Positions 26,846-35,084 of a stretch of 64,000 bases of DNA are shown piece after piece (position 1 is the stretch's first letter; the number at the start of each line of letters is the position of its first letter). The stretch is from assembly GCA_964579725.1 (NCBI GenBank), contig CAZOHG010000007.1:22057-86056 (forward strand), given 5' to 3'. Both the position numbers and the translations under genes were made by a program. The notes under the pieces are model-generated. The model searched no databases, was not told the DNA's origin, and was given only the letters and a program-made list of their open reading frames with translations. Origin of the DNA: CAZOHG01 sp964579725. Lineage in GTDB: Bacteria > Zhuqueibacterota > JdFR-76 > BMS3Abin05.

Positions 26846-27254
26846 CTCACCTTCCCGGCCACTTCCCCCTCATTTCACCCTAATAATTGGCCAGAATGGT
26901 CGATAAACTCACCTCTTCCATGTTCGGGTGCGTGACCGTCACTGTAACCTCTTTGTAATCCGTCTGCGGCGTAATGCTCACCTTGCGAACGTACCCCGCG
27001 TACCCGTCCGGGTCCGTCTCTTCCGGGTAATTTTCCTCCGAAATATAGGGGTAGCCCCGTCCCGATTTGTCCGATTGAATCTGCTCCAATTTCGCCTCTG
27101 CCAATTCCACCGCCAGGGTCAGAGCCTCCGAATCGGTGGACTTGACCACACTGGTAGAAAAACTGCCCAAAAGAGCCGTTAACGCAATCCCCACAAAAAT
27201 CAGCGTCACGATCAGTTCCACCATCGTAAACCCCCTCTCCCCAATAAATGAAAA
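26315..27254. repeat. 940-bp perfect direct repeat, copy B
   Basis: Second copy of the repeat at 23141-24080, same orientation. Immediately outside it the two loci differ: on the left a 30-bp spacer precedes the PilX-like gene (none in copy A), and on the right copy B continues into a GspH/FimT-like gene that copy A lacks. The copies are far more similar than the flanking paralogues, which points to recent gene conversion or a misassembly. Confidence 0.93.
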
Positions 27255-27335
27255 GGGGAAACAAGAGAGACCGCTACGGCGATTCAAGATACACCTTCCC
27301 GGTGTAAGGCGTGATGTCAATCTTTTTTTCTTCAT
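26880..27335 (-). CDS. Prepilin-type minor pilin, PilV/GspI-like (copy B)
   Basis: 151 aa with the ATG at 27335; a TTG at 27287 preceded by AAGGTG would give a shorter, more usual leader. From FSFIGERG/FTMVELIV onward it is identical to copy A, while the residues before that are unrelated. The 5' end overlaps the GspH-like gene by 61 bp with the ATG start (14 bp with the TTG), so the leader codons are read in two frames. Function as a minor pilin is well supported; the start is not. Confidence 0.75.
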   Translation of the reverse strand: MKKKRLTSRLTPGRCILNRRSGLSCFPFSFIGERGFTMVELIVTLIFVGIALTALLGSFSTSVVKSTDSEALTLAVELAEAKLEQIQSDKSGRGYPYISEENYPEETDPDGYAGYVRKVSITPQTDYKEVTVTVTHPNMEEVSLSTILANY

Positions 27336-27765
27336 TAAGCTCGACCACTAAAATGCTCGACGCAATTAGATTGCTGTCAGAATAGGGCTGACCGATGGCG
27401 TCAAAAGCCAAAATTCCCTGGTTTAGCCCCGTGTTGGTAATCGAAACGTGCGGAAAATTTCCACTCCCGTAGTGAACAATGAAATCACCGCTCCCCATAA
27501 TATTTGGAACGGCGGTTCCATTGCTCCATAAAAGCCTGTAAGAATTGTTGTCCAAATCGAATTGAATCTTCACGTGATTTCCGGTGGTCATGGCCAGGTC
27601 TTGAGCATATTGGATGTCCGAGATCACCTTTCGCGTTGCTGCCGCAAGCTCCACATCGGTCGTGCCGTTCATTTTAATGATTGCCACAGCTGCCAAAATA
27701 CCAATGATCGTCACGGCTACAATAACTTCAATAAATGTAAAGCCATTTTCATATCGAACAGACAT
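27274..27765 (-). CDS. GspH/FimT-like minor pilin
   Basis: 163 aa. Leader MSVRYENG, then FTFIEVIVAVTIIGILAAVAII with Glu5, so it is a prepilin peptidase substrate. The following ATRKVISDIQYAQDLAMTTGNHVKIQFD is the GspH/FimT signature (RSRVQLAQDLARSRG-like helix), and the C-terminal region is beta-rich. ATG at 27765 is chosen because it has GGGGGA about 10 nt upstream; the Met three codons earlier is too close to that site. Present only in the B set: in the A set pilin and PilV-like gene are adjacent. Confidence 0.82.
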   Translation of the reverse strand: MSVRYENGFTFIEVIVAVTIIGILAAVAIIKMNGTTDVELAAATRKVISDIQYAQDLAMTTGNHVKIQFDLDNNSYRLLWSNGTAVPNIMGSGDFIVHYGSGNFPHVSITNTGLNQGILAFDAIGQPYSDSNLIASSILVVELNEEKKIDITPYTGKVYLESP

Positions 27766-27783
27766 CCGTTTCATTCCCCCCCA

Positions 27784-27820
27784 AGACAAAAAAGGGAAGC
27801 CTTCCTTCCCTTTTTTGTCT
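27784..27820 (-). terminator. 16-bp hairpin with T-run between pilin B and the minor pilin genes
   Basis: AGACAAAAAAGGGAAG (27784-27799) is exactly complementary to 27805-27820 across a 5-nt loop. Read on the minus strand, the right arm ends in a TTTTTT run, so it can act as an intrinsic terminator. It sits between the pilin B stop (27851) and the GspH-like start (27765), where partial termination would give more pilin than minor pilin mRNA. The near-palindrome works in either direction. Confidence 0.7.
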
Positions 27821-27850
27821 CTCCAACCCCAAATTTGCATTTTGTTACGC

Positions 27851-28204
27851 TCACCGCTGGTGATCTGTCACGCTACAGGTCACGGTACCGGTCGTCTGGG
27901 TATAAGTATAGGTGCCACCGGAAGGACAGGTCGGAACGGTGCCCGTGGCAAAGTAATTTTCTGGGTGGTCAGTAAAATCCGACCAGGCCGGAAAAGCGGC
28001 ATTGCCGCTGGCAGCATTCTGGGCGTACGCCAAGGCTGCGGCACTCTCAATGGCAGCCTGATTCGCCTTGCACTGGGATGCCTTTGCCTGTCCGCTCATG
28101 TCGATGAATTTCGGCACGGCGATCGCCGCCAGAATCCCTAAAATCACAATCACCGTGATCAGTTCGATCAGCGTAAAGCCTTTTTCGTTGCGCAGTTTGA
28201 ACAT
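27851..28204 (-). CDS. Type IV pilin (copy B, probable major pilin)
   Basis: 117 aa. Leader MFKLRNEKG, then FTLIELITVIVILGILAAIAVPKFID, the canonical type IV pilin N-terminus with Phe1 and Glu5. A Cys pair near the C-terminus (PTC...VTC) should form the D-loop disulfide. ATG 28204 is preferred over the adjacent ATG 28207 because GGAGG is then 6 nt upstream. It has its own sigma-54 promoter and is followed by a terminator-like hairpin, as expected for a highly expressed major pilin. Confidence 0.9.
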   Translation of the reverse strand: MFKLRNEKGFTLIELITVIVILGILAAIAVPKFIDMSGQAKASQCKANQAAIESAAALAYAQNAASGNAAFPAWSDFTDHPENYFATGTVPTCPSGGTYTYTQTTGTVTCSVTDHQR

Positions 28205-28254
28205 CATGTACCTCCTTGATTTGTTATTGTCAAACGCCATTTGCCCCTTATTAA

Positions 28255-28271
28255 ATCAAATACCGTGCCAA
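28255..28271 (-). promoter_or_regulatory. Sigma-54 (-24/-12) promoter for pilin B
   Basis: On the minus strand the sequence reads TTGGCACGGTATTTGAT. It matches the TTGGCACG-N4-TTGCW consensus: GG and the -12 element are exactly 10 nt apart; only the -12 C is replaced by A. It is about 50 bp upstream of the pilin B ATG, inside the 304-bp gap 28205-28508 which otherwise shows no gene. A PilR-like sigma-54 activator is encoded at 29719-31119, as in known pilin regulation. Confidence 0.75.
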
Positions 28272-28508
28272 AGCCAATTTTTAAAGATCATTCAAGGGAA
28301 TCGTAACTGCTTTATTTTTAATCATTAATTAGCAACATCAAATTTCTTCCGAATTTTTGGGGTGAGGCTTTGGAAGTACAAATCAAGCCTTTTTGTTCCA
28401 AAACGAAACTCTTTGCGCATAAACACAAGGCAAATTCTCTTTTTTCCTTAAAATACATGTAGTTAGACTCTCTTTTTTCCATTTTGAACCAGTGTTCCGA
28501 TTTGAAAA

Positions 28509-29714
28509 TTAGTGAATCAAACTCATAACGTTCCACATGGGGAGGAAAATAGACAACGCCAAGAACAAGATAAACGCGCCCAAAACCACGGTTAACATCG
28601 GTTCAATCATGGAAGTCATATTCTTGATGGCGTAATCCACCTCCAAATCGTAGTGGTTGGAAATGGTGCTCAACATTTCTTCCATGGACCCCGATTGCTC
28701 GCCGATTGCTACCATTCGGACCACAAGGGTGGGAAATATCTTGCTGCGTTTCATGGGCCGGGCAATTCCTTCTCCCCGCTGCACCCCCTCGCTGATTTTC
28801 CGCACTTCCTCTCCGATTTTTTCATTGCCTACGGTTTCAGCCACAATGTCCAGCGTTTGGAGAATTGGAAGACCGCTGCGATTTAAGGTTTCAAACATTT
28901 TGCTAAAACGAGAAAGGGCATTTTTCATTAGCAAATCCCCAAAAATGGGAAGTTTTAAAATTTGCGTATCCCACCACAAACGGCCTTTGGAGGTTTTAAT
29001 GTAGCGCTTGAATCCGTAATAAAACAGGAACAGTCCCAATGAGATAAAATGCAAATCGTGTTGCAGAAATTTACTGGTCGCAATAAGCATTCGCGTCGGC
29101 AGGGGCAATTGCGCCCCTAATTGCGTGAACATAGCGGCAAATCGAGGAACCACCAAGACAATTAGCACTACAAAAGCAATCACCAATGCAATCACTACAA
29201 TAATGGGGTACCGCATGGCCGATTTCAATTTGTCCCGCGTGTTTTTTTCGTGCTCCAGCACTTCCGCCATTCGGCCGAGCACGTCATCCAATTGCCCGCT
29301 TAATTCACCCGCCTTAATGGAACTTACGTACAGTTTTGGAAAAACAGCGGGATGTTTGGACAGAGCCTCCGAGAAGCTGTTTCCACCTTCAATGGTCAGG
29401 TAAATATCCTGCACAATGTCGCGAAACGTCACATTTGTCCCCTGATCCATGAGGGCTTCCAGGGAAGCAAGCAGGGGCACTCCGGCTTTTAACAAGGTAT
29501 GAAGCTGGCGCGTGAACAGAACCACGTCATCCACCTTCACCTTTTCCTTGGAACCGAAAAGCCTGGAACTGCCTTCTTTTGTTTCCTTAATTTTGAGCGG
29601 TACATAGCCCCAACTGTCCAATTTTTCCGCCACAGATGCCGTACTGGAGGCTTCAATGACATCTTCGATGTATTGCCCGTTGTCATTAATGGCACGGAAT
29701 TGAAAGTGAGGCAT
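28509..29714 (-). CDS. pilC: Type IV pilus/type II secretion inner-membrane platform protein
   Basis: 401 aa. GspF/PilC family: N-terminal soluble part, then two homologous T2SSF halves (LFTRQLHTLLKAGVPLLASL near residue 70 and ALSRFSKMFETLNRSGLPILQTLD near 265), each followed by membrane helices, and a final hydrophobic C-terminus. It forms the inner-membrane platform that the PilB/GspE motor works on. It follows the PilR-like gene by only 4 bp and precedes the pilin promoter gap. Confidence 0.92.
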   Translation of the reverse strand: MPHFQFRAINDNGQYIEDVIEASSTASVAEKLDSWGYVPLKIKETKEGSSRLFGSKEKVKVDDVVLFTRQLHTLLKAGVPLLASLEALMDQGTNVTFRDIVQDIYLTIEGGNSFSEALSKHPAVFPKLYVSSIKAGELSGQLDDVLGRMAEVLEHEKNTRDKLKSAMRYPIIVVIALVIAFVVLIVLVVPRFAAMFTQLGAQLPLPTRMLIATSKFLQHDLHFISLGLFLFYYGFKRYIKTSKGRLWWDTQILKLPIFGDLLMKNALSRFSKMFETLNRSGLPILQTLDIVAETVGNEKIGEEVRKISEGVQRGEGIARPMKRSKIFPTLVVRMVAIGEQSGSMEEMLSTISNHYDLEVDYAIKNMTSMIEPMLTVVLGAFILFLALSIFLPMWNVMSLIH

Positions 29715-29718
29715 GCCC

Positions 29719-31119
29719 TCAAGCTCCTCTAAACTGCAGATTGTATTTTTTCAATTTCCGGTAAAGCGTCGTGCGCCCGATTCCCAATTGCGAAGCAGCC
29801 ACAGAAATATTCTCATTGGAGAGCTTCAGCGCCAGCCGGCACACCTCGCGCTCAACCTCTTCCCAACGGGGGATTTCCCGCGTCAGGGAGATGGCTTTCT
29901 GAAAATCCACGTGGAGCGAATCCCCGGCCGCGCGGCTTGTGTACGCCACCAAATTGATGGGTAAATGTTCCGCCTGAAGCACGCTGCCTGTACAATTGAG
30001 CATGGAACGTTCCATCACATTTTCCAATTCACGCACGTTGCCTGGCCAATGGTAATGAATTAGATATTCCAGCGCACGGTCGGAAACAGACTTAATTTTG
30101 CGGCGTAATTTTTTGTTGAATTTCTCCAAAAAATAAGCCACCAATTCCGGAATGTCGTGTTTCCGGTCGCGCAGCGGAGGAAGCGTAATCGGGTAAACGC
30201 TGATCCGGTAAAAGAGGTCTTCTCGAAAATTTCCTTTCTTTACTTCTTCTTCCAGATTTTTGTTTGTAGCCGAAATAATTCGGACATCCACCGAAACAGG
30301 CTGAATTCCGCCCACGCGCTCAAATTTTCTTTCCTGTAGCACCCGCAAAATTTTGGATTGCGTGGTTTTGCTCATCTCGCCGATTTCATCCAAAAAAATT
30401 GTTCCCCGGTGTGCCTGCTCGAATTTGCCGATTCGTCTGGCTACGGCCCCTGTAAAAGAGCCTTTTTCATGCCCGAACAATTCACTTTCCAGAAGGGTTT
30501 CGGGGATCGCTGCACAATTGACCGCCACAAAGGGTTTGTCCTTGCGTCGGCCGTTAAAATGAATGGCCCGAGCCAACAGTTCTTTTCCGGTACCACTTTC
30601 TCCCTGAATCAAAACCGTGACATCCGAATCAATGATACGGTCCAGCGCCTCGTAGACCTCCAGCATGGGAGCGCTGTGGCCAATAATATTTGAATAGCCG
30701 TACTTTGTTTGGAGCTGATTTTTGAGTCGCGTGACCTCTTTGCGCAATTTCTGAACCGTCATGGCATTTTTCATTACGATGTGAAGTTTGTCCCAATCCA
30801 CCGGTTTAGTCACGTAGTCATAGGCGCCGTCTTTCATGGCTTGTACGGCCGTTTCAATTCGACTGTCACCGGTAAGTACCACCACAGGGACTTCGCGGTC
30901 GATTTTTTTCAACCGCTTAAGTGTTTCTAAACCTCCGATCAGCGGCATGATGATGTCCAAGAGGACCAAATCGTAGCGGTACAGACTCACACGTTGCAAA
31001 CCTTCGTAGCCCGTAATCGCCGTGTCAACATCAAAACCCCAACGATCCAAAATCTCTTGAACACCCTGCAAAAAATCTTCTTCGTCGTCAATAACCAAAA
31101 CCGTCGGTTTTACATCCAT
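29719..31119 (-). CDS. Sigma-54-dependent response regulator, PilR/NtrC type
   Basis: 466 aa. Receiver domain (1-120) with LVLLDIIMP and the phospho-acceptor Asp; central AAA+ domain with Walker A GESGTGKE, sigma-54 contact loop GSFTGA (a frequent variant of GAFTGA) and Walker B FLDEIGEM; C-terminal Fis-type HTH (NISVAASQLGIGRTTLYRKLKKY). Its place beside pilC and upstream of a sigma-54 pilin promoter supports a PilR role. No membrane-bound PilS is adjacent; the soluble kinase at 36342-37886 is a candidate partner. Confidence 0.88.
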   Translation of the reverse strand: MDVKPTVLVIDDEEDFLQGVQEILDRWGFDVDTAITGYEGLQRVSLYRYDLVLLDIIMPLIGGLETLKRLKKIDREVPVVVLTGDSRIETAVQAMKDGAYDYVTKPVDWDKLHIVMKNAMTVQKLRKEVTRLKNQLQTKYGYSNIIGHSAPMLEVYEALDRIIDSDVTVLIQGESGTGKELLARAIHFNGRRKDKPFVAVNCAAIPETLLESELFGHEKGSFTGAVARRIGKFEQAHRGTIFLDEIGEMSKTTQSKILRVLQERKFERVGGIQPVSVDVRIISATNKNLEEEVKKGNFREDLFYRISVYPITLPPLRDRKHDIPELVAYFLEKFNKKLRRKIKSVSDRALEYLIHYHWPGNVRELENVMERSMLNCTGSVLQAEHLPINLVAYTSRAAGDSLHVDFQKAISLTREIPRWEEVEREVCRLALKLSNENISVAASQLGIGRTTLYRKLKKYNLQFRGA

Positions 31120-31145
31120 GTACCTTGCCCTTGTCTTCGTGCTGT

Positions 31146-32840
31146 TTATTCTGCCTGGGTAACCCGCAGTACTTCCTCCAACGTCGTTAAGCCTCTGGTT
31201 GCTTTGTCAAGGCCGTCCTGAAACATGGTTTTCATGCCTTCCTGAACAGCGTAGGTTTCAATTTCGCCCATTGTGACGCGATGATTCACCATTTCCCGAA
31301 TGTAGGAATCGAATTTCAGAAACTCGTAGATGCCGATTCGGCCGGTGTACCCCGTGTTGCGACATTTGGAACAGCCTTCGCCCTTGAAAAATGTGTGCTC
31401 TTTTCCTTCGGTTTTTGGCGGAAAGAGCATGCTTTCGTAGGCGGCTTTTTCCGGCACATATTCCACGCGGCAGTTTTCACATATTTTCCGAACCAGCCGC
31501 TGCCCCAAAACACCAATAATGGAAGAGGCCACCAAATAGGGGGGAATGTCCATGTCCAAAAGACGGGTAATGGCTCCGGCGGCGTTGTTGGTGTGTAAGG
31601 TGCTTAAAACAAGATGCCCCGTCAGGGCCGATTGAATGGCGATTTCGGCCGTCTCTTTGTCCCGAATTTCACCCACCATAATAATATCTGGATCCTGCCG
31701 CAAAATGGAACGTAGTCCGCTGGCAAAGGTCATCCCGATTTTAGGATTCACCTGTGCCTGGCGAATGGTGTCCAAATAGTATTCTACCGGATCTTCCAAC
31801 GTCATAATATTTTTTTCGGGGGAGTCCAATTCCATTAGCGAAGCGTAAAGTGTGGTGGATTTTCCGCTACCGGTGGGCCCTGTAACCAGCACAATGCCAT
31901 GGGAACTGTGGAGACTCATACGAAATCGATCTTCCACCTCCTGGTCCATTCCCAAATCGTGAAGAGTCATGCGCATTTTTTGTTGGTCCAGCACGCGAAT
32001 CACGATATTTTCCCCGTACATGGTGGGAAATGTGGAAATACGAAAATCAATTTGTCGGTCGTCCAATTCCATGCGAATGCGCCCGTCCTGTGGCAATCGC
32101 CGCTCGGCAATATTTAAATCGGCCAGAATTTTAATGCGAGATGTAATAGCCAATTGCATTTCTTTGGGCGGAGAAAACACCTCGTGCATGATGCCGTCAA
32201 TACGGTAGCGAATGGACAGCACTTTTTGCCGAGGTTCGATGTGAATATCGCTGGCGCGGTCTTTGACCGCCTGCTGGAAAATTAAGTTGACCAGCTTAAC
32301 AATGGGCCCCTCTTCGGCCTTCTTGCGCAATTTAGTTTCATCGATGGCCTCTTCTTCCACGGCCTGAGCAATATTAAGCCCGCTCACCATTTTTTTCAGA
32401 CTGTCGCGGCCGGAATAATATTGTGCAATTGCGTCTTCAATTTCCTGCTCGTGGCAAACCACAGGCGTAACCTGTTTGCGAATTCGTCGGCTAATGGAAT
32501 CGATGGTTACCAGGTCGAGAGGATTTACCATGGCGAGAGTCAATTTATCTTCGATTTCAAAAAGCGGAAAGACCTTTTTGGAACGCGCCACATCTTCGGG
32601 AACCAATTTTAACACTTTGGGATCGATTTTGTATTTTCTCAAAGAAACATACGGGACCTCCATTTGCTCACTGAGCACCTTAATGAGGTCTCTTTCTTTA
32701 ATAAAGCCCAGATCAATTAGGCATCTTCCGATGAGTTTCCCGGTCTCTTTTTGGTATTTGAGGGCTTTTTTCAACTGTTCCGGGATAATGAGCCCTTGTT
32801 TAATCAGAAAATCCCCGAGCAGAATATGTTTCCTATTCAT
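31146..32840 (-). CDS. PilB/GspE-family assembly ATPase (first copy)
   Basis: 564 aa. N-terminal T2SSE domain (LLGDFLIKQGLIIPEQLKKAL, GRCLIDLGF), then the hexameric secretion ATPase with Walker A GPTGSGKST near residue 325, Asp box, Walker B IIMVGEIRD, His box LSTLHTNNAAGA and the tetracysteine zinc motif CENC...CSKC. These are extension-type ATPases; retraction-type PilT lacks the zinc motif. Overlaps the response regulator upstream by 8 bp. A second, similar ATPase is at 33315-35018. Confidence 0.9.
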   Translation of the reverse strand: MNRKHILLGDFLIKQGLIIPEQLKKALKYQKETGKLIGRCLIDLGFIKERDLIKVLSEQMEVPYVSLRKYKIDPKVLKLVPEDVARSKKVFPLFEIEDKLTLAMVNPLDLVTIDSISRRIRKQVTPVVCHEQEIEDAIAQYYSGRDSLKKMVSGLNIAQAVEEEAIDETKLRKKAEEGPIVKLVNLIFQQAVKDRASDIHIEPRQKVLSIRYRIDGIMHEVFSPPKEMQLAITSRIKILADLNIAERRLPQDGRIRMELDDRQIDFRISTFPTMYGENIVIRVLDQQKMRMTLHDLGMDQEVEDRFRMSLHSSHGIVLVTGPTGSGKSTTLYASLMELDSPEKNIMTLEDPVEYYLDTIRQAQVNPKIGMTFASGLRSILRQDPDIIMVGEIRDKETAEIAIQSALTGHLVLSTLHTNNAAGAITRLLDMDIPPYLVASSIIGVLGQRLVRKICENCRVEYVPEKAAYESMLFPPKTEGKEHTFFKGEGCSKCRNTGYTGRIGIYEFLKFDSYIREMVNHRVTMGEIETYAVQEGMKTMFQDGLDKATRGLTTLEEVLRVTQAE

Positions 32841-33285
32841 GGTTCGGTTTACTCGCTTTTACTTTGGGCTTTTCTTGTTTTTTCATGATTTTCTCTATTT
32901 CGGGGGAAATACGACTTTCGGCTGTTAACTTTTCAATGGCTTGAATGAGTTTGGTTCCGTCGAACGGCTTTACCAGGTACATGTCGGCACCCACTTCTTT
33001 TCCAAGGGCCCGATCCTTTTCTTCCCCTCGCGCCGTCAACATAATAACGGGAATATCTTCGTATTCCGCATCGTATTTGAGAAATCGGCACACGGTAAAA
33101 CCGTCCATTTTGGGCAGCATGACATCCAAAATAATGAGATCAGGACGGAGCTCGCGCGCTTTCATGAGCCCTTCCTCCCCGTCGGACGCCCCTATAACCT
33201 TGTACCCATACGCTTCCAATCGAATGCGCAAAAGGGTCAGGGATTCGGGGACATCCTCAACCACGAGAATTCGCTTTTTGGCCAT
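32833..33285 (-). CDS. Single-domain response regulator (CheY-like)
   Basis: 150 aa. A complete receiver: acidic pair in VVEDVPE, phospho-acceptor Asp in LIILDVMLPKMDGF, Thr in IMLTAR and Lys in LVKPFD. A lysine-rich tail of about 30 residues follows with no output domain. Start ATG 33285 has AGGTGA upstream. It lies between the two PilB/GspE ATPase genes, overlapping the first by 8 bp, so it may regulate the pilus motor by protein contact; this is inferred from position only. Confidence 0.85.
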   Translation of the reverse strand: MAKKRILVVEDVPESLTLLRIRLEAYGYKVIGASDGEEGLMKARELRPDLIILDVMLPKMDGFTVCRFLKYDAEYEDIPVIMLTARGEEKDRALGKEVGADMYLVKPFDGTKLIQAIEKLTAESRISPEIEKIMKKQEKPKVKASKPNHE

Positions 33286-33314
33286 AGAAATTTCACCTGT
33301 ATTGGTCTTTTGGG

Positions 33315-35018
33315 TTAACTGATATTGATGACGCGCATCACCTCTTCTGCCGTAGTCACCCCTTTAAGCGCCTTAAACAATCCGTCATGTTTAAGCGTTC
33401 GCATTCCGCGCTTGATTGCCGTGCGACGAATTTCTTCCGATGAGGCCCCAGACAAGATGAGTTCTCTTATTTTATCGTCAACTTTTAAAATTTCATAAAT
33501 GCCAATTCTTCCTTTGTAGCCCGATTGCTTACAAAACGTACAGCCTTTACCCCTGTAAAATTTAAAATCCTTCCGTTCGGCATTTAAACCAATTCGTTTA
33601 AGCTCCAAGGGAGAGGGCGAAAAAGCCTCTCGACATTTGGGGCAAATTTTCCGAACCAACCGCTGGGCAATAATGCCAATAAGCGCCGACGACAGCAAAA
33701 AGGGCTCGACGCCCATTTCAATGAGTCGGGTTACGGCCCCTGCTGCATCATTGGTATGAAGCGTAGAAAGCACCAGATGCCCCGTTAAAGCCGATTCGAT
33801 GGCAATTTGTGCCGTTTCCGGATCCCTGATTTCGCCCACCATAATGACGTCCGGGTCCTGGCGCAAAATCGAACGCAAGCCGGAGGCAAAAGTTAATCCG
33901 GCTTTGGGATTAATTTGCGATTGTCGGATGAGGTGCAACCGGTATTCAATGGGGTCTTCCAGCGTAATAATATTTTTTTCCACCGAATTAATTGTGTTTA
34001 AAAAGGCGTAAAGAGAGGTTGTTTTTCCGCTTCCTGTTGGGCCCGTTACCAAAATGATTCCGTAGGAATTGGAAAGCATGTCCCGAACAATTTGAAGATT
34101 TTCGGCCGTGAACCCCAGATCGTCTAATTTCAGCAAAATGTTGCTTTTGTCCAAAATGCGCATGACAATATTTTCGCCGTAAGCGGTGGGAAGAGAAGAA
34201 ACCCGCACGTCAATCTCCTTTCCGCCGAGTTTTATTCGGAACCGTCCGTCCTGAGGAATTCGGGTTTCGGCAATATCCAGCTCGGCCAGAATTTTAATCC
34301 GTGAAATAATGGCTGCTTGTAAATTTTTGGGGGGAGAAAAAACCTCCCGAAGAATTCCGTCCACGCGGTAGCGCACCCGAATGCTGTCCTCTTCGGGTTC
34401 AATATGAATGTCAGACGCACGATCTTTAATGGCCTGGGTTAAAATCATATTAACCAACCGCACTACCGGGGCATCTTCTGCCAGTTCCCGAAGATTCTTC
34501 TCCTGCTCCTCGGGTACCGTAGGTGCCGCTTCGGCTTCAATGCTCTGAATCGCCTCGTTCAAAGTGTCGGACATTTCAAAGGAAACCCCGTAATACTGCT
34601 CAATGGCTAACAGAATTTCCTCCTCAAGGGCCAGCACGGGTTCGATTTCCAAATGGCTGAAACGACGTATTTCGTCAATGGCGCTGACATCCTGCGGGTC
34701 GGCCATGGCAACCGAAAGGGCATTTTTTATTTTAAAAAGAGGGATTAGATGAAATTTTTGCGCCATTGCCCCCGGAATCAGGTCAATGACAACAGGGTCG
34801 ATTTCATAGTCGGCGAGTTCAATGTACGGGACGTCCAATTGTTCGGAAAGGGTGTCTAAGAAAATTTGCGGTGAGATGAGACCTAATTTAACTAAAATAC
34901 TCCCAATCGGCTGGTTACTTCCGCGCTGTTCCTCCAAAGCGCGGTTGAGTTGTTCCTGCGTAATAAGATTGGAATCAATGAGAATTTCGCCAAATCGTCG
35001 GTCATCTCTTAAAAGCAT
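33315..35018 (-). CDS. PilB/GspE-family assembly ATPase (second copy)
   Basis: 567 aa. Same layout as the first copy: N-terminal T2SSE domain (FGEILIDSNLITQEQLNRAL), Walker A GPTGSGKTTSL, Walker B VIMVGEIRD, His box LSTLHTNDAAGA and zinc motif CPKC...CTFC. The two proteins are paralogues, not identical. Two extension-type motors in one cluster may serve separate pilus and secretion machines, or the two pilin sets. ATG 35018 opens the gene; it is separated from the HDOD gene by 66 bp. Confidence 0.9.
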   Translation of the reverse strand: MLLRDDRRFGEILIDSNLITQEQLNRALEEQRGSNQPIGSILVKLGLISPQIFLDTLSEQLDVPYIELADYEIDPVVIDLIPGAMAQKFHLIPLFKIKNALSVAMADPQDVSAIDEIRRFSHLEIEPVLALEEEILLAIEQYYGVSFEMSDTLNEAIQSIEAEAAPTVPEEQEKNLRELAEDAPVVRLVNMILTQAIKDRASDIHIEPEEDSIRVRYRVDGILREVFSPPKNLQAAIISRIKILAELDIAETRIPQDGRFRIKLGGKEIDVRVSSLPTAYGENIVMRILDKSNILLKLDDLGFTAENLQIVRDMLSNSYGIILVTGPTGSGKTTSLYAFLNTINSVEKNIITLEDPIEYRLHLIRQSQINPKAGLTFASGLRSILRQDPDVIMVGEIRDPETAQIAIESALTGHLVLSTLHTNDAAGAVTRLIEMGVEPFLLSSALIGIIAQRLVRKICPKCREAFSPSPLELKRIGLNAERKDFKFYRGKGCTFCKQSGYKGRIGIYEILKVDDKIRELILSGASSEEIRRTAIKRGMRTLKHDGLFKALKGVTTAEEVMRVINIS

Positions 35019-35084
35019 AATTGTTCAAGACAGGGTTCAAATACAACGCCTGCGGGAGATAAATCCCGCTTCACCTTTTCGATC

